Shown here: positions 35,467-45,554 of the stretch, piece by piece
How the letters are laid out: every line of letters begins with the position of its first letter
Position numbering within the stretch: position 1 is the stretch's first letter
Source of the DNA: Solibacillus sp. FSL H8-0523
GTDB lineage: Bacteria; Bacillota; Bacilli; Bacillales_A; Planococcaceae
NCBI RefSeq assembly: GCF_038051985.1
Contig: NZ_CP150291.1
Location: 1,054,001 to 1,118,000 of the forward strand
DNA length: 64,000 bases
Direction: 5' to 3'
Made by a program: the position numbers and the translations under genes
Notes under the pieces: model-generated
The model's input: the letters and a program-made list of their open reading frames with translations, nothing else
Told to the model about the DNA's origin: nothing
The model's database searches: none

Positions 35467-37572
35467 ATGAAAGAAAAAGTAAACAAGCTCATCCAATTAA
35501 TTAGCTTTCGAACATTGTTAATTGTTGTACTGGCGATTGCAGGCATTTTGCAATTTTCGTTGATGGTTGATAATGTCCGTGGTGTTACATATGATATTCA
35601 GCTTACTGAATTATCACCAGAAACGATTCGCTCTGCGAAGACAATTGAGGATACGGCAAAAACTGAAATTGATAAGGAACATGCGGTAGAGATTATTGAG
35701 CCGGTTTATGTTTTTAAAGAGGATATTCCTAGTCATCGTGCCACATTTGTGACGACGATTTTTGATATTGCATTAGAAGTAAAAAAAGATGTAAATGAAG
35801 ATGGCGAGAATTCGTTAGCGAAGCAAACGGATCGATTACGTGAGGATTTAAAAACCATTGTAGAAAATCAGCAATCACTAACGATCTCAGATGCGCAACT
35901 TCATAATTTATTAGCCGCATCGAAAGAGCAATTAGAACAGGCACGTGATGCACTGGCTACTTTAGTCGAAGTGAATTTAAACCGCCCGTTACGTAAAGAG
36001 AATTTAGTGACAAATCGTAACGAATTAGAAATGAAAATTCGTCAGCAACCGGCTATCTCAGAAAATCTGATGAGTGTGGCGGTAAGTATTGGACGCGCGG
36101 CGGTAGTTGAAACAGAAATATTAGATGAGGAAAAAACCGCTGTTGCCAAGCAGCAGGCTCGAGATGCGGTAGAACCGACGCGTATTTTACAAGGGCAAAT
36201 CATCGTGCAAGAAGGTGAAGTCATTACACGCGAAATTTATCGTCAGTTAGAGCTTTTAGCGATGCTTGACAATAAAGTATCGATTAAGCCGATTATTGGT
36301 TTAGTGTTTTTAATTTTATTGCAGATGGCCTTTTTATTCGTGTTATTTGATCGTTCGAAAAAGGACCTATCAAAAAAACGGAAAGATTTATTTGTAACAC
36401 TTATTGTCTATACGATCGCACTTGTAACGATGAAACTCATTGGGTTAATCGCAGCAAACTTTGATGTGATGCTGGCATTTGTCTATCCAACAGCGATGGC
36501 GACGATGCTTGTGCGTATTTTAGCAAGCGAAAAAGCAGCGAGTATTGTGACGGTATTAACCGCAGCATCAGCAGGAATTATTTTCCACGAGGGCTATGCA
36601 GCTGTACTACAAATGGATGCAGCGCTTTATATTTTATTTGGTGGCTTTGCGGCTTTAATCTTTATGCGTAGCTTTGAAAAGCGTTCAGATATTTTACATG
36701 CAGTTTGGATAGTTACATTAGTCAATGTGGTGTTCATTGCATTTTATTTACTGATGTCGCAATCTGGCTTTGGCTTTAAAGAAATCTCATTTTATCTTGC
36801 AGCCGCTGTGATTTCTGGGTTATTATCAGGAGCACTGACGATGGGGCTATTGCCATACTTTGAATCGGCCTTTGGTTTACTGTCGACGATGCGTTTAATC
36901 GAATTGTCGAACCCGAACCATCCGCTATTCAAAAAAATTCTAACGGAAACACCAGGCACCTACCATCATAGTATTATGGTGGCGAATTTAGCGGAGGCCG
37001 CATGTGAGGCAATTGGTGCGGATGGCTTGCTTGCGCGCGTAGGTTGCTATTATCATGATGTAGGGAAAACGCGTAGACCGCTATTTTTCATCGAGAACCA
37101 AATGGGCACCAACCCACATGATTCCTTGCCGGCTGAAAGTAGCGCGGAAATTATTATTGCGCATACAACAGACGGTGCAGAATTACTTCGTAAGCACAAA
37201 ATGCCGCAAGAAATTATCGATATTTGCTTGCAACATCACGGGACAAGCTTATTGAAGTACTTCCTGTTTAAAGCAAAAGAAGAAGGGAAACAATTGGATG
37301 AGGTCGTTTTCCGTTACCCTGGTCCGAAGCCGCAAACAAAGGAAGCGGCCATAATTAGTGTCGCAGATAGTGTGGAAGCAGCCGTGCGCTCGATGAAGGA
37401 GCCAAACGCTGAAAAAATTCAAAAGCTTGTGCAGTCAATTATTCAAGATCGTGTACAAGATGATCAGTTTGATGAATGTGATATTTCGTTAAAAGAGTTA
37501 AAAACGATTGAAGATGTATTATGTGAAACTTTGAATGGGACGTTCCACTCGCGTATTGAATATCCAAAGTAG
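35467..37572 (+). CDS. pgpH: 7TM-HD c-di-AMP phosphodiesterase PgpH
   Basis: A 701-residue membrane enzyme (YqfF) that hydrolyses the essential second messenger c-di-AMP. A membrane helix near residues 17-35 is followed by an extracellular 7TMR-HDED domain (about 40-270), seven membrane helices (about 280-470) and a cytoplasmic HD domain with PGTYHHSIMVANLAEAA and YYHDVGKTRRP (metal-binding His-Asp). ATG 35467 gives a 6-nt SD spacing to GGAGG; the ATG at 35464 is 3 nt away. It is first in an operon with ybeY, dgkA, cdd and era. Confidence 0.95.
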   Translation: MKEKVNKLIQLISFRTLLIVVLAIAGILQFSLMVDNVRGVTYDIQLTELSPETIRSAKTIEDTAKTEIDKEHAVEIIEPVYVFKEDIPSHRATFVTTIFDIALEVKKDVNEDGENSLAKQTDRLREDLKTIVENQQSLTISDAQLHNLLAASKEQLEQARDALATLVEVNLNRPLRKENLVTNRNELEMKIRQQPAISENLMSVAVSIGRAAVVETEILDEEKTAVAKQQARDAVEPTRILQGQIIVQEGEVITREIYRQLELLAMLDNKVSIKPIIGLVFLILLQMAFLFVLFDRSKKDLSKKRKDLFVTLIVYTIALVTMKLIGLIAANFDVMLAFVYPTAMATMLVRILASEKAASIVTVLTAASAGIIFHEGYAAVLQMDAALYILFGGFAALIFMRSFEKRSDILHAVWIVTLVNVVFIAFYLLMSQSGFGFKEISFYLAAAVISGLLSGALTMGLLPYFESAFGLLSTMRLIELSNPNHPLFKKILTETPGTYHHSIMVANLAEAACEAIGADGLLARVGCYYHDVGKTRRPLFFIENQMGTNPHDSLPAESSAEIIIAHTTDGAELLRKHKMPQEIIDICLQHHGTSLLKYFLFKAKEEGKQLDEVVFRYPGPKPQTKEAAIISVADSVEAAVRSMKEPNAEKIQKLVQSIIQDRVQDDQFDECDISLKELKTIEDVLCETLNGTFHSRIEYPK

Positions 37573-37590
37573 TTGTAGGAGGGAACAAAA

Positions 37591-38076
37591 ATGTTATTAA
37601 TTGATTTTTTAGATGAAACAAATGAAGTACAAGATGCCCATCTTGAATTAGTAGAAAAATTATTACAGCATGCGGCACAGGTTGAAGGAATCGAGGATGG
37701 TTCTGAAGTGTCAATTACCTTTGTGACAAACGAGGCGATTCACGAAATTAACCGTGAATACCGCGACAAAGACCAACCAACAGATGTCATTTCGTTTGCG
37801 TTAGAGGAAATGGGCGAAGGTGAAGTACAAATTATCGGCGAAGGCATTCCACGTATTTTAGGCGATATTATTATTTCAACAGACCGTACTCGTGAACAAG
37901 CCGAAGAGTTTGGCCATACGTTTGAGCGTGAATTAGGCTTTTTAGCCGTACATGGCTTCCTACACTTATTAGGTTATGATCATATGGTATCTGAAGATGA
38001 AAAAGTGATGTTTGGAAAACAAGATGAAATTCTATTATCTTACGGCTTAGGTCGTGACACAAATGAACGCGCGTAA
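37591..38076 (+). CDS. ybeY: Endoribonuclease YbeY
   Basis: A 161-residue metalloprotein with the zinc site [11 protein letters not shown] and the upstream [10 protein letters not shown] motif, both family-defining. YbeY acts in rRNA maturation and ribosome quality control. It sits 18 nt after pgpH behind GGAGG, and dgkA begins within its 3' end. Confidence 0.96.
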   Translation: MLLIDFLDETNEVQDAHLELVEKLLQHAAQVEGIEDGSEVSITFVTNEAIHEINREYRDKDQPTDVISFALEEMGEGEVQIIGEGIPRILGDIIISTDRTREQAEEFGHTFERELGFLAVHGFLHLLGYDHMVSEDEKVMFGKQDEILLSYGLGRDTNERA

Positions 38077-38413
38077 ATTTTTAAAATCGTTTCGCTATGC
38101 CGTTGAAGGGATTTTAACGGCAACAATGGAACAAAATTTACGCTTTCATATACTGAGTGCGGTTATCGTTGTGCTAGCGGGTTTATTGACGGGGTTAAGC
38201 ACAACGGAGTGGTTTATGATAACAATCGTGATCGCGCTTGTGATAGGCGCGGAGCTTTTTAATAGTGCGATTGAGCGGGTAGTAGACCTGGCTTCACCTG
38301 AAATTCATCCACTTGCAAAGCAGGCAAAAGACATCGCAGCCGGAGCTGTACTTGTTTTTGCTGTGGCAAGTGTTATAATCGGACTACTCATATTTTTACC
38401 GAAATGGTTTTAA
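38063..38413 (+). CDS. dgkA: Undecaprenol/diacylglycerol kinase DgkA
   Basis: A 116-residue integral membrane kinase with three membrane helices and the catalytic signature [13 protein letters not shown] plus [16 protein letters not shown]. In Gram-positives it phosphorylates undecaprenol to recycle the lipid carrier of wall synthesis. ATG 38063 is preferred; an in-frame GTG at 38054 has poor SD spacing. It overlaps ybeY by 14 nt. Confidence 0.93.
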   Translation: MNARKFLKSFRYAVEGILTATMEQNLRFHILSAVIVVLAGLLTGLSTTEWFMITIVIALVIGAELFNSAIERVVDLASPEIHPLAKQAKDIAAGAVLVFAVASVIIGLLIFLPKWF

Positions 38414-39758
<1,345 letters not shown>

Positions 39759-39766
39759 TAAGAGAG

Positions 39767-39802
39767 ACAGATGTGACGTTTTATCGTCGCATCTGTTTTT
39801 AT
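39767..39802 (+). terminator. Terminator after era
   Basis: ACAGATGTGACG (39767-39778) pairs with CGTCGCATCTGT (39785-39796) with one G-T pair, followed by T residues. Confidence 0.88.
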
Positions 39803-39841
39803 TTATTGGAAAGGAAATGCGCGAAATGCATTTTTCTAAAC

Positions 39842-39869
39842 TTGCATAAATGTTAGCATTTGATACTAT
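39842..39869 (+). promoter_or_regulatory. Candidate promoter of the CapA-like gene
   Basis: TTGCAT (39842-39847) and TACTAT (39864-39869), 16 bp apart, with an extended TGA before the -10. Confidence 0.5.
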
Positions 39870-39907
39870 TGAATAGGGAATAATTTACAAGAATAAGAGG
39901 TGGAAAG

Positions 39908-41098
39908 TTGAGTAAGTTGAATCAAACTTTATTAGGAATGTGGATTATTTCACTTGCTGTTTTAGTATTTGTTGTCATGAATTTAGATAATGAGTCAGAA
40001 ATACATGTAGTAGAAGGGCAAATGAATCATACAGTTGAGAACGCAACTAACAATACATCAAAAGCTCCTACTCAAGTTGCGGAACCAGAAATAGTTATTG
40101 AACCGGAGCCAGAACCGGAGCCAGAACCAGAACCAGTGAACAAAAAAGAAACGGTACGTCTTGCGATGATTGGTGATGTCCTACTGCATTATCGATTGGC
40201 ACAGTATAAGGATTTTACTTCGTCATTTGCATCGGTAGCACCGCTTATGCAAAGCTATGATTATTTAATTGCCAACCAAGAATCGCCACCTGTAGGCAAT
40301 AAATATGCGCTAAGTGGTTATCCACAATTTTCGAGTCCACCGCATATTTTACGCGATATTCAACAGGCTGGAGTCGACCTAGTAACGATTGCGAATAATC
40401 ATACGGTCGATAAAGGAGAGGGTGGTATCCGGACATTTTTTGAGAATCTAGATGCGCAAAATATGCCTTATGTTGGCGCGTATAAAAATCAAGAGGACAA
40501 AAATGTTCATCGCATCATTGAACTGGGCTCTATCAAGATTGGTATGCTAGCGTATACATATGGAACAAATGGTTTGTATTTACCGAAAGGCTCACCGTTT
40601 ATCATAAATTATATTGATGAATCGAGAATAAAAGCGGATGTTGAGGCTATTCGTAATGAGGTCGATGTACTCGCTGTGTCAATGCACTGGGGGTCAGAAT
40701 ATGTGTATGGAGAAAATGACTACCAGCGTCATTATGCAAAAGTATTAAATGATGCTGGTGCGGATATAGTGTTTGGTACACATCCGCATGTGTTGCAGCC
40801 GTATAAAAAATGGGTAAGCGAGGCGCAGCATGAAACGCATGTCTTTTATTCGTTAGGTAATTTTTTCTCAACGATTTTAACGGTACCCAACTCAATGATT
40901 GGCGGTATCGCGAGTATGGAGATCACAAAAGAGGGTGACAATGTGACAATTGGTAGCCCGAGATTAGATGCAACGTCTGTTTTAAAGGATGCGGATGGTA
41001 TATACCGGGTGTATCCACTAAAGGATGTAGAGGCGCGTTCTGTGAAAAATTTAGAATGGGTGAAGAAGGTTGTTGGCTCTGAAGTAAGTGTTTATTAA
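39908..41098 (+). CDS. CapA-family metallophosphoesterase-like surface protein
   Basis: A 396-residue protein with an N-terminal membrane anchor (residues about 8-26), a Thr/Asn-rich spacer, an (EP) repeat near residues 60-75 and a PgsA/CapA domain: MIGDVLLHYRL, ANQESPP, VTIANNHTVDKGEGG, SMHWGSEY, GTHPHVLQPYKK and FYSLGNFF. CapA proteins are linked to poly-gamma-glutamate export or attachment, but single copies without capB/C, as here, have unproven roles. TTG 39908 follows GAGGTGG. It lies between era and recO, normally adjacent genes. Confidence 0.88.
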   Translation: MSKLNQTLLGMWIISLAVLVFVVMNLDNESEIHVVEGQMNHTVENATNNTSKAPTQVAEPEIVIEPEPEPEPEPEPVNKKETVRLAMIGDVLLHYRLAQYKDFTSSFASVAPLMQSYDYLIANQESPPVGNKYALSGYPQFSSPPHILRDIQQAGVDLVTIANNHTVDKGEGGIRTFFENLDAQNMPYVGAYKNQEDKNVHRIIELGSIKIGMLAYTYGTNGLYLPKGSPFIINYIDESRIKADVEAIRNEVDVLAVSMHWGSEYVYGENDYQRHYAKVLNDAGADIVFGTHPHVLQPYKKWVSEAQHETHVFYSLGNFFSTILTVPNSMIGGIASMEITKEGDNVTIGSPRLDATSVLKDADGIYRVYPLKDVEARSVKNLEWVKKVVGSEVSVY

Positions 41099-41177
41099 TA
41101 CGTCAATGATTCATTAAATCGCTCATACACCGCGTTTCATAAAACTGTGAAAGCAAGCTTTTAACGTCCGAATGCAT

Positions 41178-41183
41178 TATAAT
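41178..41183 (+). promoter_or_regulatory. Possible -10 element of recO
   Basis: A consensus TATAAT lies about 36 nt upstream of recO; no good -35 was found. Confidence 0.35.
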
Positions 41184-41218
41184 AAGTAGTATGAAAGAAA
41201 GAAAAGGATGTGCAACCG

Positions 41219-41992
41219 ATGCTACATAAATGGGAAGGCATCATTTTAAAAGCGCGTGCTTACGGTGAATCAAATAAAATTGTAACGTTAATGACGAGAG
41301 AAGCGGGGAAAGTCGCATGTATGGCGCGTGGGGCGAAAAAGCCAACGAGCCGTTTAGCGGGTGTCACGCAGCCATTTGTGCACGGCTCGTTTTTAGTACA
41401 GCGAACAACAGGTATGGGGACGCTTCAGCAAGGCGAGCATTTCAATACGATGCGTCATATTCAAACGGATATTATGGCGACCGCTTATGCGAGCTATGTT
41501 GTCGAACTTGTTGACCGTTTGACGGAAGAAAGTGGTCCGGAACCGCATGCGTTTGAGGTGTTATTGCAGGGGTTAAATGCCATTGAAGAAGGGCATGACC
41601 CCGAGGCAATTGCGCTGTTTGTTGATTGGAAAATGCTCCCGTATGCAGGGGTGCAGCCAATTTTACATGCGTGCGCGGGCTGTGGTGCAGTCGACGGGGA
41701 ATTTGCATTTTCTTTTCCGCAAGGTGGTTTTTTATGTCATCGCTGCTTCGGCTTAGATCCATACATTATCCGTTTATCGCCTACACAATTAAAGCTCATT
41801 CGTATGTTTTATACCGTACCGATTGAACAGGTCGGTAAAATGGAATTAAAGCCTCAAACGAAGCAATTTATAAAAAAAATTGTCACGACGATTTATGAGG
41901 AACAAACGGGAATCCGTTTAAAATCGCGGAACTTTATTGAGCAATTAGAACGTACACCGCTCATGCAACGAGCACCGAAAAAAGAAGAATAA
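41219..41992 (+). CDS. recO: DNA repair protein RecO
   Basis: A 257-residue protein with an N-terminal OB fold (LHKWEGIILKARAYGESNKIVTLMTRE) and a C-terminal zinc-binding segment (CAGCGAVDGEF...FLCHRC). RecO loads RecA with RecR in recombination repair. ATG 41219 follows AAAAGGA; an in-frame GTG at 41210 is less likely. It is followed by a strong terminator. Confidence 0.96.
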   Translation: MLHKWEGIILKARAYGESNKIVTLMTREAGKVACMARGAKKPTSRLAGVTQPFVHGSFLVQRTTGMGTLQQGEHFNTMRHIQTDIMATAYASYVVELVDRLTEESGPEPHAFEVLLQGLNAIEEGHDPEAIALFVDWKMLPYAGVQPILHACAGCGAVDGEFAFSFPQGGFLCHRCFGLDPYIIRLSPTQLKLIRMFYTVPIEQVGKMELKPQTKQFIKKIVTTIYEEQTGIRLKSRNFIEQLERTPLMQRAPKKEE

Positions 41993-41994
41993 TC

Positions 41995-42026
41995 AAAAGC
42001 CAGCCCGTTAGTGTGGCTGGCTTTTT
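41995..42026 (+). terminator. Terminator after recO
   Basis: AAAGCCAGCC (41996-42005) pairs perfectly with GGCTGGCTTT (42015-42024), followed by T residues. Confidence 0.9.
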
Positions 42027-42042
42027 GAATGGAGAGAGTACT

Positions 42043-42822
42043 ATGATTCAGTTTCAAAATGAGCACATGAAGGTGTTTCAAAGTGTGCTATATCAAACAA
42101 CGTCAGTAGTCATTCAGACGCAAAAAGCAATTATTGTGACGGATCCCAATTGGCTACCGTCAGAAGTAGAAACGATTAAAGCCTATATTGAAAAGAACCT
42201 TGGCACAAGACAGCTCTATATCATTTATACGCATAGTGATTTTGATCATATAATTGCCGCTGGAGCATTTCCATATGCGCTTACCATTGCAAGTGAGGCG
42301 TTTGTGAATCGCGCAGATCAGGAAACGGTGCTCGAGGAAATTCGTAACTTTGATGCACAGTATTATGTGACAAGAGATTACCCGGTACATTATCCCGAGA
42401 TTGATATTGTTATTTGTGAAGATGGGCAGCAGGTAATGCTAGGAGATACGCTTTGCCGTTTTTATTTCGCGCCGGGACATACTGATGATGGGGTTTTTAC
42501 GATTGTTGAGCCACTTGGAATTTTCCTTGCGGGTGATTATTTATCAGATGTGGAATTTCCGTTTATAAGTGATTACAAGGCTTATGTAGCAACACTAGAA
42601 AAGGCACAGCAGCTAGTCGAGCGCTTTGACGTACGCGTGTTAGTACCAGGACATGGGCAAACGACAACACAACGTCATGAGCTGGAAACGCGCATAGCCG
42701 AATCGCAGCGCTATTTGCTTGATTTAAAGCAAGGGATTGATCAAGAGCAAATGTTAACAAAACGTTATCCATATTATCGCTCGTTAAAAGACATGCATGA
42801 GGCCAATAAAAAAGCGCTGTAA
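42043..42822 (+). CDS. MBL-fold metallo-hydrolase
   Basis: A 259-residue metallo-beta-lactamase-fold protein with THSDFDH (HxxxDH zinc site, with Ser in place of the first-motif second His), PGHTDDG, AGDYLSD and VPGHGQTT. It is probably a hydrolase of unknown substrate; the HxSxDHD-like motif is a variant of HxHxDH seen in some MBL subgroups. ATG 42043 is placed behind GGAGAG; an earlier in-frame start would overlap the recO terminator. Monocistronic. Confidence 0.85.
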   Translation: MIQFQNEHMKVFQSVLYQTTSVVIQTQKAIIVTDPNWLPSEVETIKAYIEKNLGTRQLYIIYTHSDFDHIIAAGAFPYALTIASEAFVNRADQETVLEEIRNFDAQYYVTRDYPVHYPEIDIVICEDGQQVMLGDTLCRFYFAPGHTDDGVFTIVEPLGIFLAGDYLSDVEFPFISDYKAYVATLEKAQQLVERFDVRVLVPGHGQTTTQRHELETRIAESQRYLLDLKQGIDQEQMLTKRYPYYRSLKDMHEANKKAL

Positions 42823-42845
42823 GAGGTTCTTACGGCGCTTTTCTA
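42808..42845. terminator. Bidirectional terminator between MBL-fold gene and EcsC gene
   Basis: AGCGCTGTAAGA and TCTTACGGCGCT form a 12-bp stem with one G-T pair, overlapping the last codons of the MBL gene. A run of A before it gives a U-run on the minus strand and T residues follow on the plus strand. Confidence 0.85.
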
Positions 42846-42851
42846 TATGTT

Positions 42852-43655
42852 TTATAGGGATTTTTCTTGAAGTCGTTCTAGCACACGTCGCTTACGATAT
42901 AGCATCATACCTGCTTCTGCGATATCTTCAATCATGGATTTGTTAATGATTGCGCCGAAAATCATGCCAGCAATCGGAATCATTTGGAACAGCTTTTTCA
43001 TGCCGAAATTGTCCCGGTATGTGTAAAATACCTCCTGCCAACCTTTTAGCTGTGACATCATATTTTCACTTGCTGTTGGATTTTCAAAGCTTTTTGTCAG
43101 CTCGTTTAAAATTTGCTCTTTGCCGACAATATCCGAGGAGGCAAATTGAATGCATTTGACGATAAAAATCCGTTCTTGTTTTTCATTTGGATCGTAGCCG
43201 TGAATGAGCGCGATTTCTTGTAACGTTTTCAATGCTATGCCTAATATTACGGGAATATCGATTGCCAGTGTGAAAATGCCACCAAACCCTGTAGATGCCC
43301 CTTGTACGGTTGCCAGATTCGCGCGGCTTTTTTGCAGTTTTTCACTAAGCTCGACCATATCCCGAAGCGGCATTTGCTGAATGTCTTCAAGTGACGCTAC
43401 ATTATGTAACGTCTGTTTTTGGATATGACGTAGCATGGACTCTTGGCTTACTAAATACTTGCCGCCGGTTTGAATATAACTCACCAGTTCATCGATGAAT
43501 AAGGCAATTTTTTCTTGTACAAATTTAGGTGTTAATTTATCGAGTATTTTAAATGGAATGCGACCAAGCTTTTCCCAAAACCACAGGCCCTTTTGATCTT
43601 TTTCCCATTTTTGAATGTCTGCTAAATAATGCTGTAGCTCTTGTGTTGTTTCCAT
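42852..43655 (-). CDS. EcsC family protein
   Basis: A 267-residue EcsC-domain protein (WEKDQKGLWFWEKLGRIPFKILDKLTP; GASTGFGGIFTLAIDIPVILGIALKTLQEIA). It has one or two hydrophobic segments around 125-150 and near the C-terminus. EcsC is the third, poorly understood, part of the B. subtilis ecs locus; stand-alone paralogues like this one have no assigned role. SD AGGAGGAG lies just upstream of ATG 43655. The hypothetical gene upstream on the same strand may be cotranscribed. Confidence 0.85.
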   Translation of the reverse strand: METTQELQHYLADIQKWEKDQKGLWFWEKLGRIPFKILDKLTPKFVQEKIALFIDELVSYIQTGGKYLVSQESMLRHIQKQTLHNVASLEDIQQMPLRDMVELSEKLQKSRANLATVQGASTGFGGIFTLAIDIPVILGIALKTLQEIALIHGYDPNEKQERIFIVKCIQFASSDIVGKEQILNELTKSFENPTASENMMSQLKGWQEVFYTYRDNFGMKKLFQMIPIAGMIFGAIINKSMIEDIAEAGMMLYRKRRVLERLQEKSL

Positions 43656-43718
43656 ACTTCTCCTCCTAATGGGTACGCTCTTACATATACGTATCCTTGT
43701 AGAAAAAGTTTCAAATGG

Positions 43719-44183
43719 CTATTCGAATTGTGTGAGTAAGAGGGTGATATCATTTTTTAAGTGCTCGTAAAAAATGGTCTCTAAACCGAGCTGTTTGTGT
43801 TGCTCTTTTTTTGAAAATAACGCATGCATGGCATCGATTTTTTCCTTGGAGAAGCGGAAATGATGGTTGAAATGCGCACGCCGCGAATCGTCGCTTAAAT
43901 GCATATAGCCGCGAATAATTGTGTACAGCTGATTGTATTTTTGGTTGGCGAGTTGATAGGCTTCACGGCTAAAGAGGCCAAGTGAAGTACTTGGTTCCTC
44001 TAATGGGCGATAAAAGTCACGTGCTTCTCGGTAGCTTTCAAGTTGTGTATTTGCTGTATATAAAATATGGTGGTTGGCGCGGTGTTCAGGGCATTCAACA
44101 TAGAGTAGCCCGCGAACAAGCTCTGAAATTTTGTCGAACGTATCAATCGTTTGTAGCGGTGTTTCCTTTACTTGAAAAAACAT
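43719..44183 (-). CDS. Hypothetical protein
   Basis: A 154-residue, mostly helical, soluble protein with many His and charged residues (HFNHHFRFSKEKIDAMHALFSKKEQHKQ). No family recognised. ATG 44183 is chosen because GGAGG is 7 nt upstream; the ATG at 44189 is immediately next to it. It lies 63 nt upstream of the EcsC gene on the same strand. Confidence 0.7.
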   Translation of the reverse strand: MFFQVKETPLQTIDTFDKISELVRGLLYVECPEHRANHHILYTANTQLESYREARDFYRPLEEPSTSLGLFSREAYQLANQKYNQLYTIIRGYMHLSDDSRRAHFNHHFRFSKEKIDAMHALFSKKEQHKQLGLETIFYEHLKNDITLLLTQFE

Positions 44184-44308
44184 GAACATCCCTCCAGAAA
44201 GTAAGTTATCTGAAAATTATAACTTATTTTTACTTAAATTAACGTAAAAAATAGTGAAAAAGTTTAGTAACATAGAGAGTGAACAAATTTTGCAAGGATG
44301 GTGGCAAC

Positions 44309-44959
44309 ATGAATTACGAAGTTGTGTTATTTGATTTAGACGGAACGTTGATTGATCCGAAAGAAGGGATCACGAAAAGTGTGCAATATGCATTAGGTAA
44401 AATGAATGTGGAAGTAGCAAGCTGTGACGAGCTAGAAAGCTTTATCGGGCCACCGCTGCAGTTGTCATTTATGGAGCAATATGGGTTTAGTGAACAACAG
44501 GCAAATGAGGCAATTAACTTTTACCGTGAGCGCTATAAGCCAACAGGGATTTATGAGAACACGGTATATGAAGGCGTCGTAGAGTTACTAGCAGAACTAA
44601 AGGCAGCAGGATGTAAGCTAGCAATCGCGACATCGAAGCCTGGTGTGTTCGCGCAAAATATTGCGGAGCACTATGATTTCGCTCAGTATTTTGACGCGAT
44701 TGTCGGTTCGGAATTAGACGGCACGCGCACATTAAAAGCAGAAGTGATTGAAGAGGCGCTTCGTCAATTAGGCAATCCTTCAGTTGAAAAGTGCATCATG
44801 ATAGGTGATCGTAAATATGACATCATCGGTGCGCAGGTAAACCATATGGCAAGTGTTGGTGTTGAGTATGGCTACGGATCAGTAGAAGAATTACATAGTG
44901 CTAACGCGACATTTGTTGTAGGTACTGTTACGCAATTACGTGATGTGTTGGTGAAATAG
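44309..44959 (+). CDS. HAD-family hydrolase (phosphoglycolate phosphatase-like)
   Basis: A 216-residue HAD subfamily IA phosphatase: motif I FDLDGTLID (nucleophile Asp), motif II ATSKPG, motif III Lys region TLKAEV, motif IV MIGDRKYDIIGA. Substrate not determinable; homologues hydrolyse phosphoglycolate, 5'-nucleotides or pyrophosphate. ATG 44309 follows AAGGATGG. Single-gene unit before the catabolic island. Confidence 0.88.
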   Translation: MNYEVVLFDLDGTLIDPKEGITKSVQYALGKMNVEVASCDELESFIGPPLQLSFMEQYGFSEQQANEAINFYRERYKPTGIYENTVYEGVVELLAELKAAGCKLAIATSKPGVFAQNIAEHYDFAQYFDAIVGSELDGTRTLKAEVIEEALRQLGNPSVEKCIMIGDRKYDIIGAQVNHMASVGVEYGYGSVEELHSANATFVVGTVTQLRDVLVK

Positions 44960-44967
44960 AAATAAAA

Positions 44968-45004
44968 AAGAAGCTGTTCTCCATATCCGGGGAACAGCTT
45001 CTTG
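44968..45004. terminator. Terminator shared by HAD gene and aconitase-type operon
   Basis: AAGAAGCTGTTCTCC (44968-44982) pairs with GGGGAACAGCTTCTT (44989-45003), 15 bp with one G-T. The A-run before it gives a strong U-run on the minus strand, so it mainly ends the LeuCD-like operon. Confidence 0.88.
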
Positions 45005-45063
45005 TGCATTCATTAAATTTGGTTAGTTCATTTAATTACTTGAAAAACGATTTTGTATGATTT

Positions 45064-45552
45064 TTACAAATGATAGTTATTATGTTTGGCTAAATAAGGT
45101 ACTAAGCCATCTTCATTTAAAATATCCACCATTACTTGTGGCATTTTAGTGCCTATATATGTTTCACCATTTACTGTAATTGTTCCATTAATTAAATCTG
45201 CTTCTACGATGTCATTAGGAGCAATCGTAAAATCTTTTACTTCTATGATTGGTAAACCGATATTAATAGCATTTCTAAAGAAAATACGAGCAAAAGATTG
45301 AGCGACAATTAGGGAAACACCTGCAGTTTTCAGTGCAAGTGGTGCTTGTTCACGTGAGGATCCACATCCAAAGTTTGTGCCAGCTACGACGATATCACCT
45401 TGTTGGACATTTTTACTGAAATCCGGGTCTAAATCTTCCATAACGTGGTCAGCAAGTGATTGTAAATCTAATGTTTTAGTATATTTACCTGGAATGATAC
45501 GATCTGTATCGATATTATCTCCATAAACATGCGCTCTTCCTACAATTTTCAT
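45064..45552 (-). CDS. Aconitase-type dehydratase small subunit (LeuD/DmdB-like)
   Basis: A 162-residue swivel domain: DNIDTDRIIPGKY, GDIVVAGTNFGCGSSREQAP and AQSFARIFFRNAINIGLPI. The short length matches archaeal-type isopropylmalate isomerase, homoaconitase and dimethylmalate dehydratase small subunits rather than bacterial LeuD (about 200). With its partner it should hydrate or dehydrate a malate-like acid. It lies 2 nt after the large-subunit gene. Because no leu genes are near and catabolic genes follow, a role in the island's pathway is more likely than leucine synthesis. Confidence 0.85.
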   Translation of the reverse strand: MKIVGRAHVYGDNIDTDRIIPGKYTKTLDLQSLADHVMEDLDPDFSKNVQQGDIVVAGTNFGCGSSREQAPLALKTAGVSLIVAQSFARIFFRNAINIGLPIIEVKDFTIAPNDIVEADLINGTITVNGETYIGTKMPQVMVDILNEDGLVPYLAKHNNYHL

Positions 45553-45554
45553 CG

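Noticed and set aside
39759-39907. yqzL-like small gene after era
   Set aside because: No short frame with a ribosome binding site matches in this gap.
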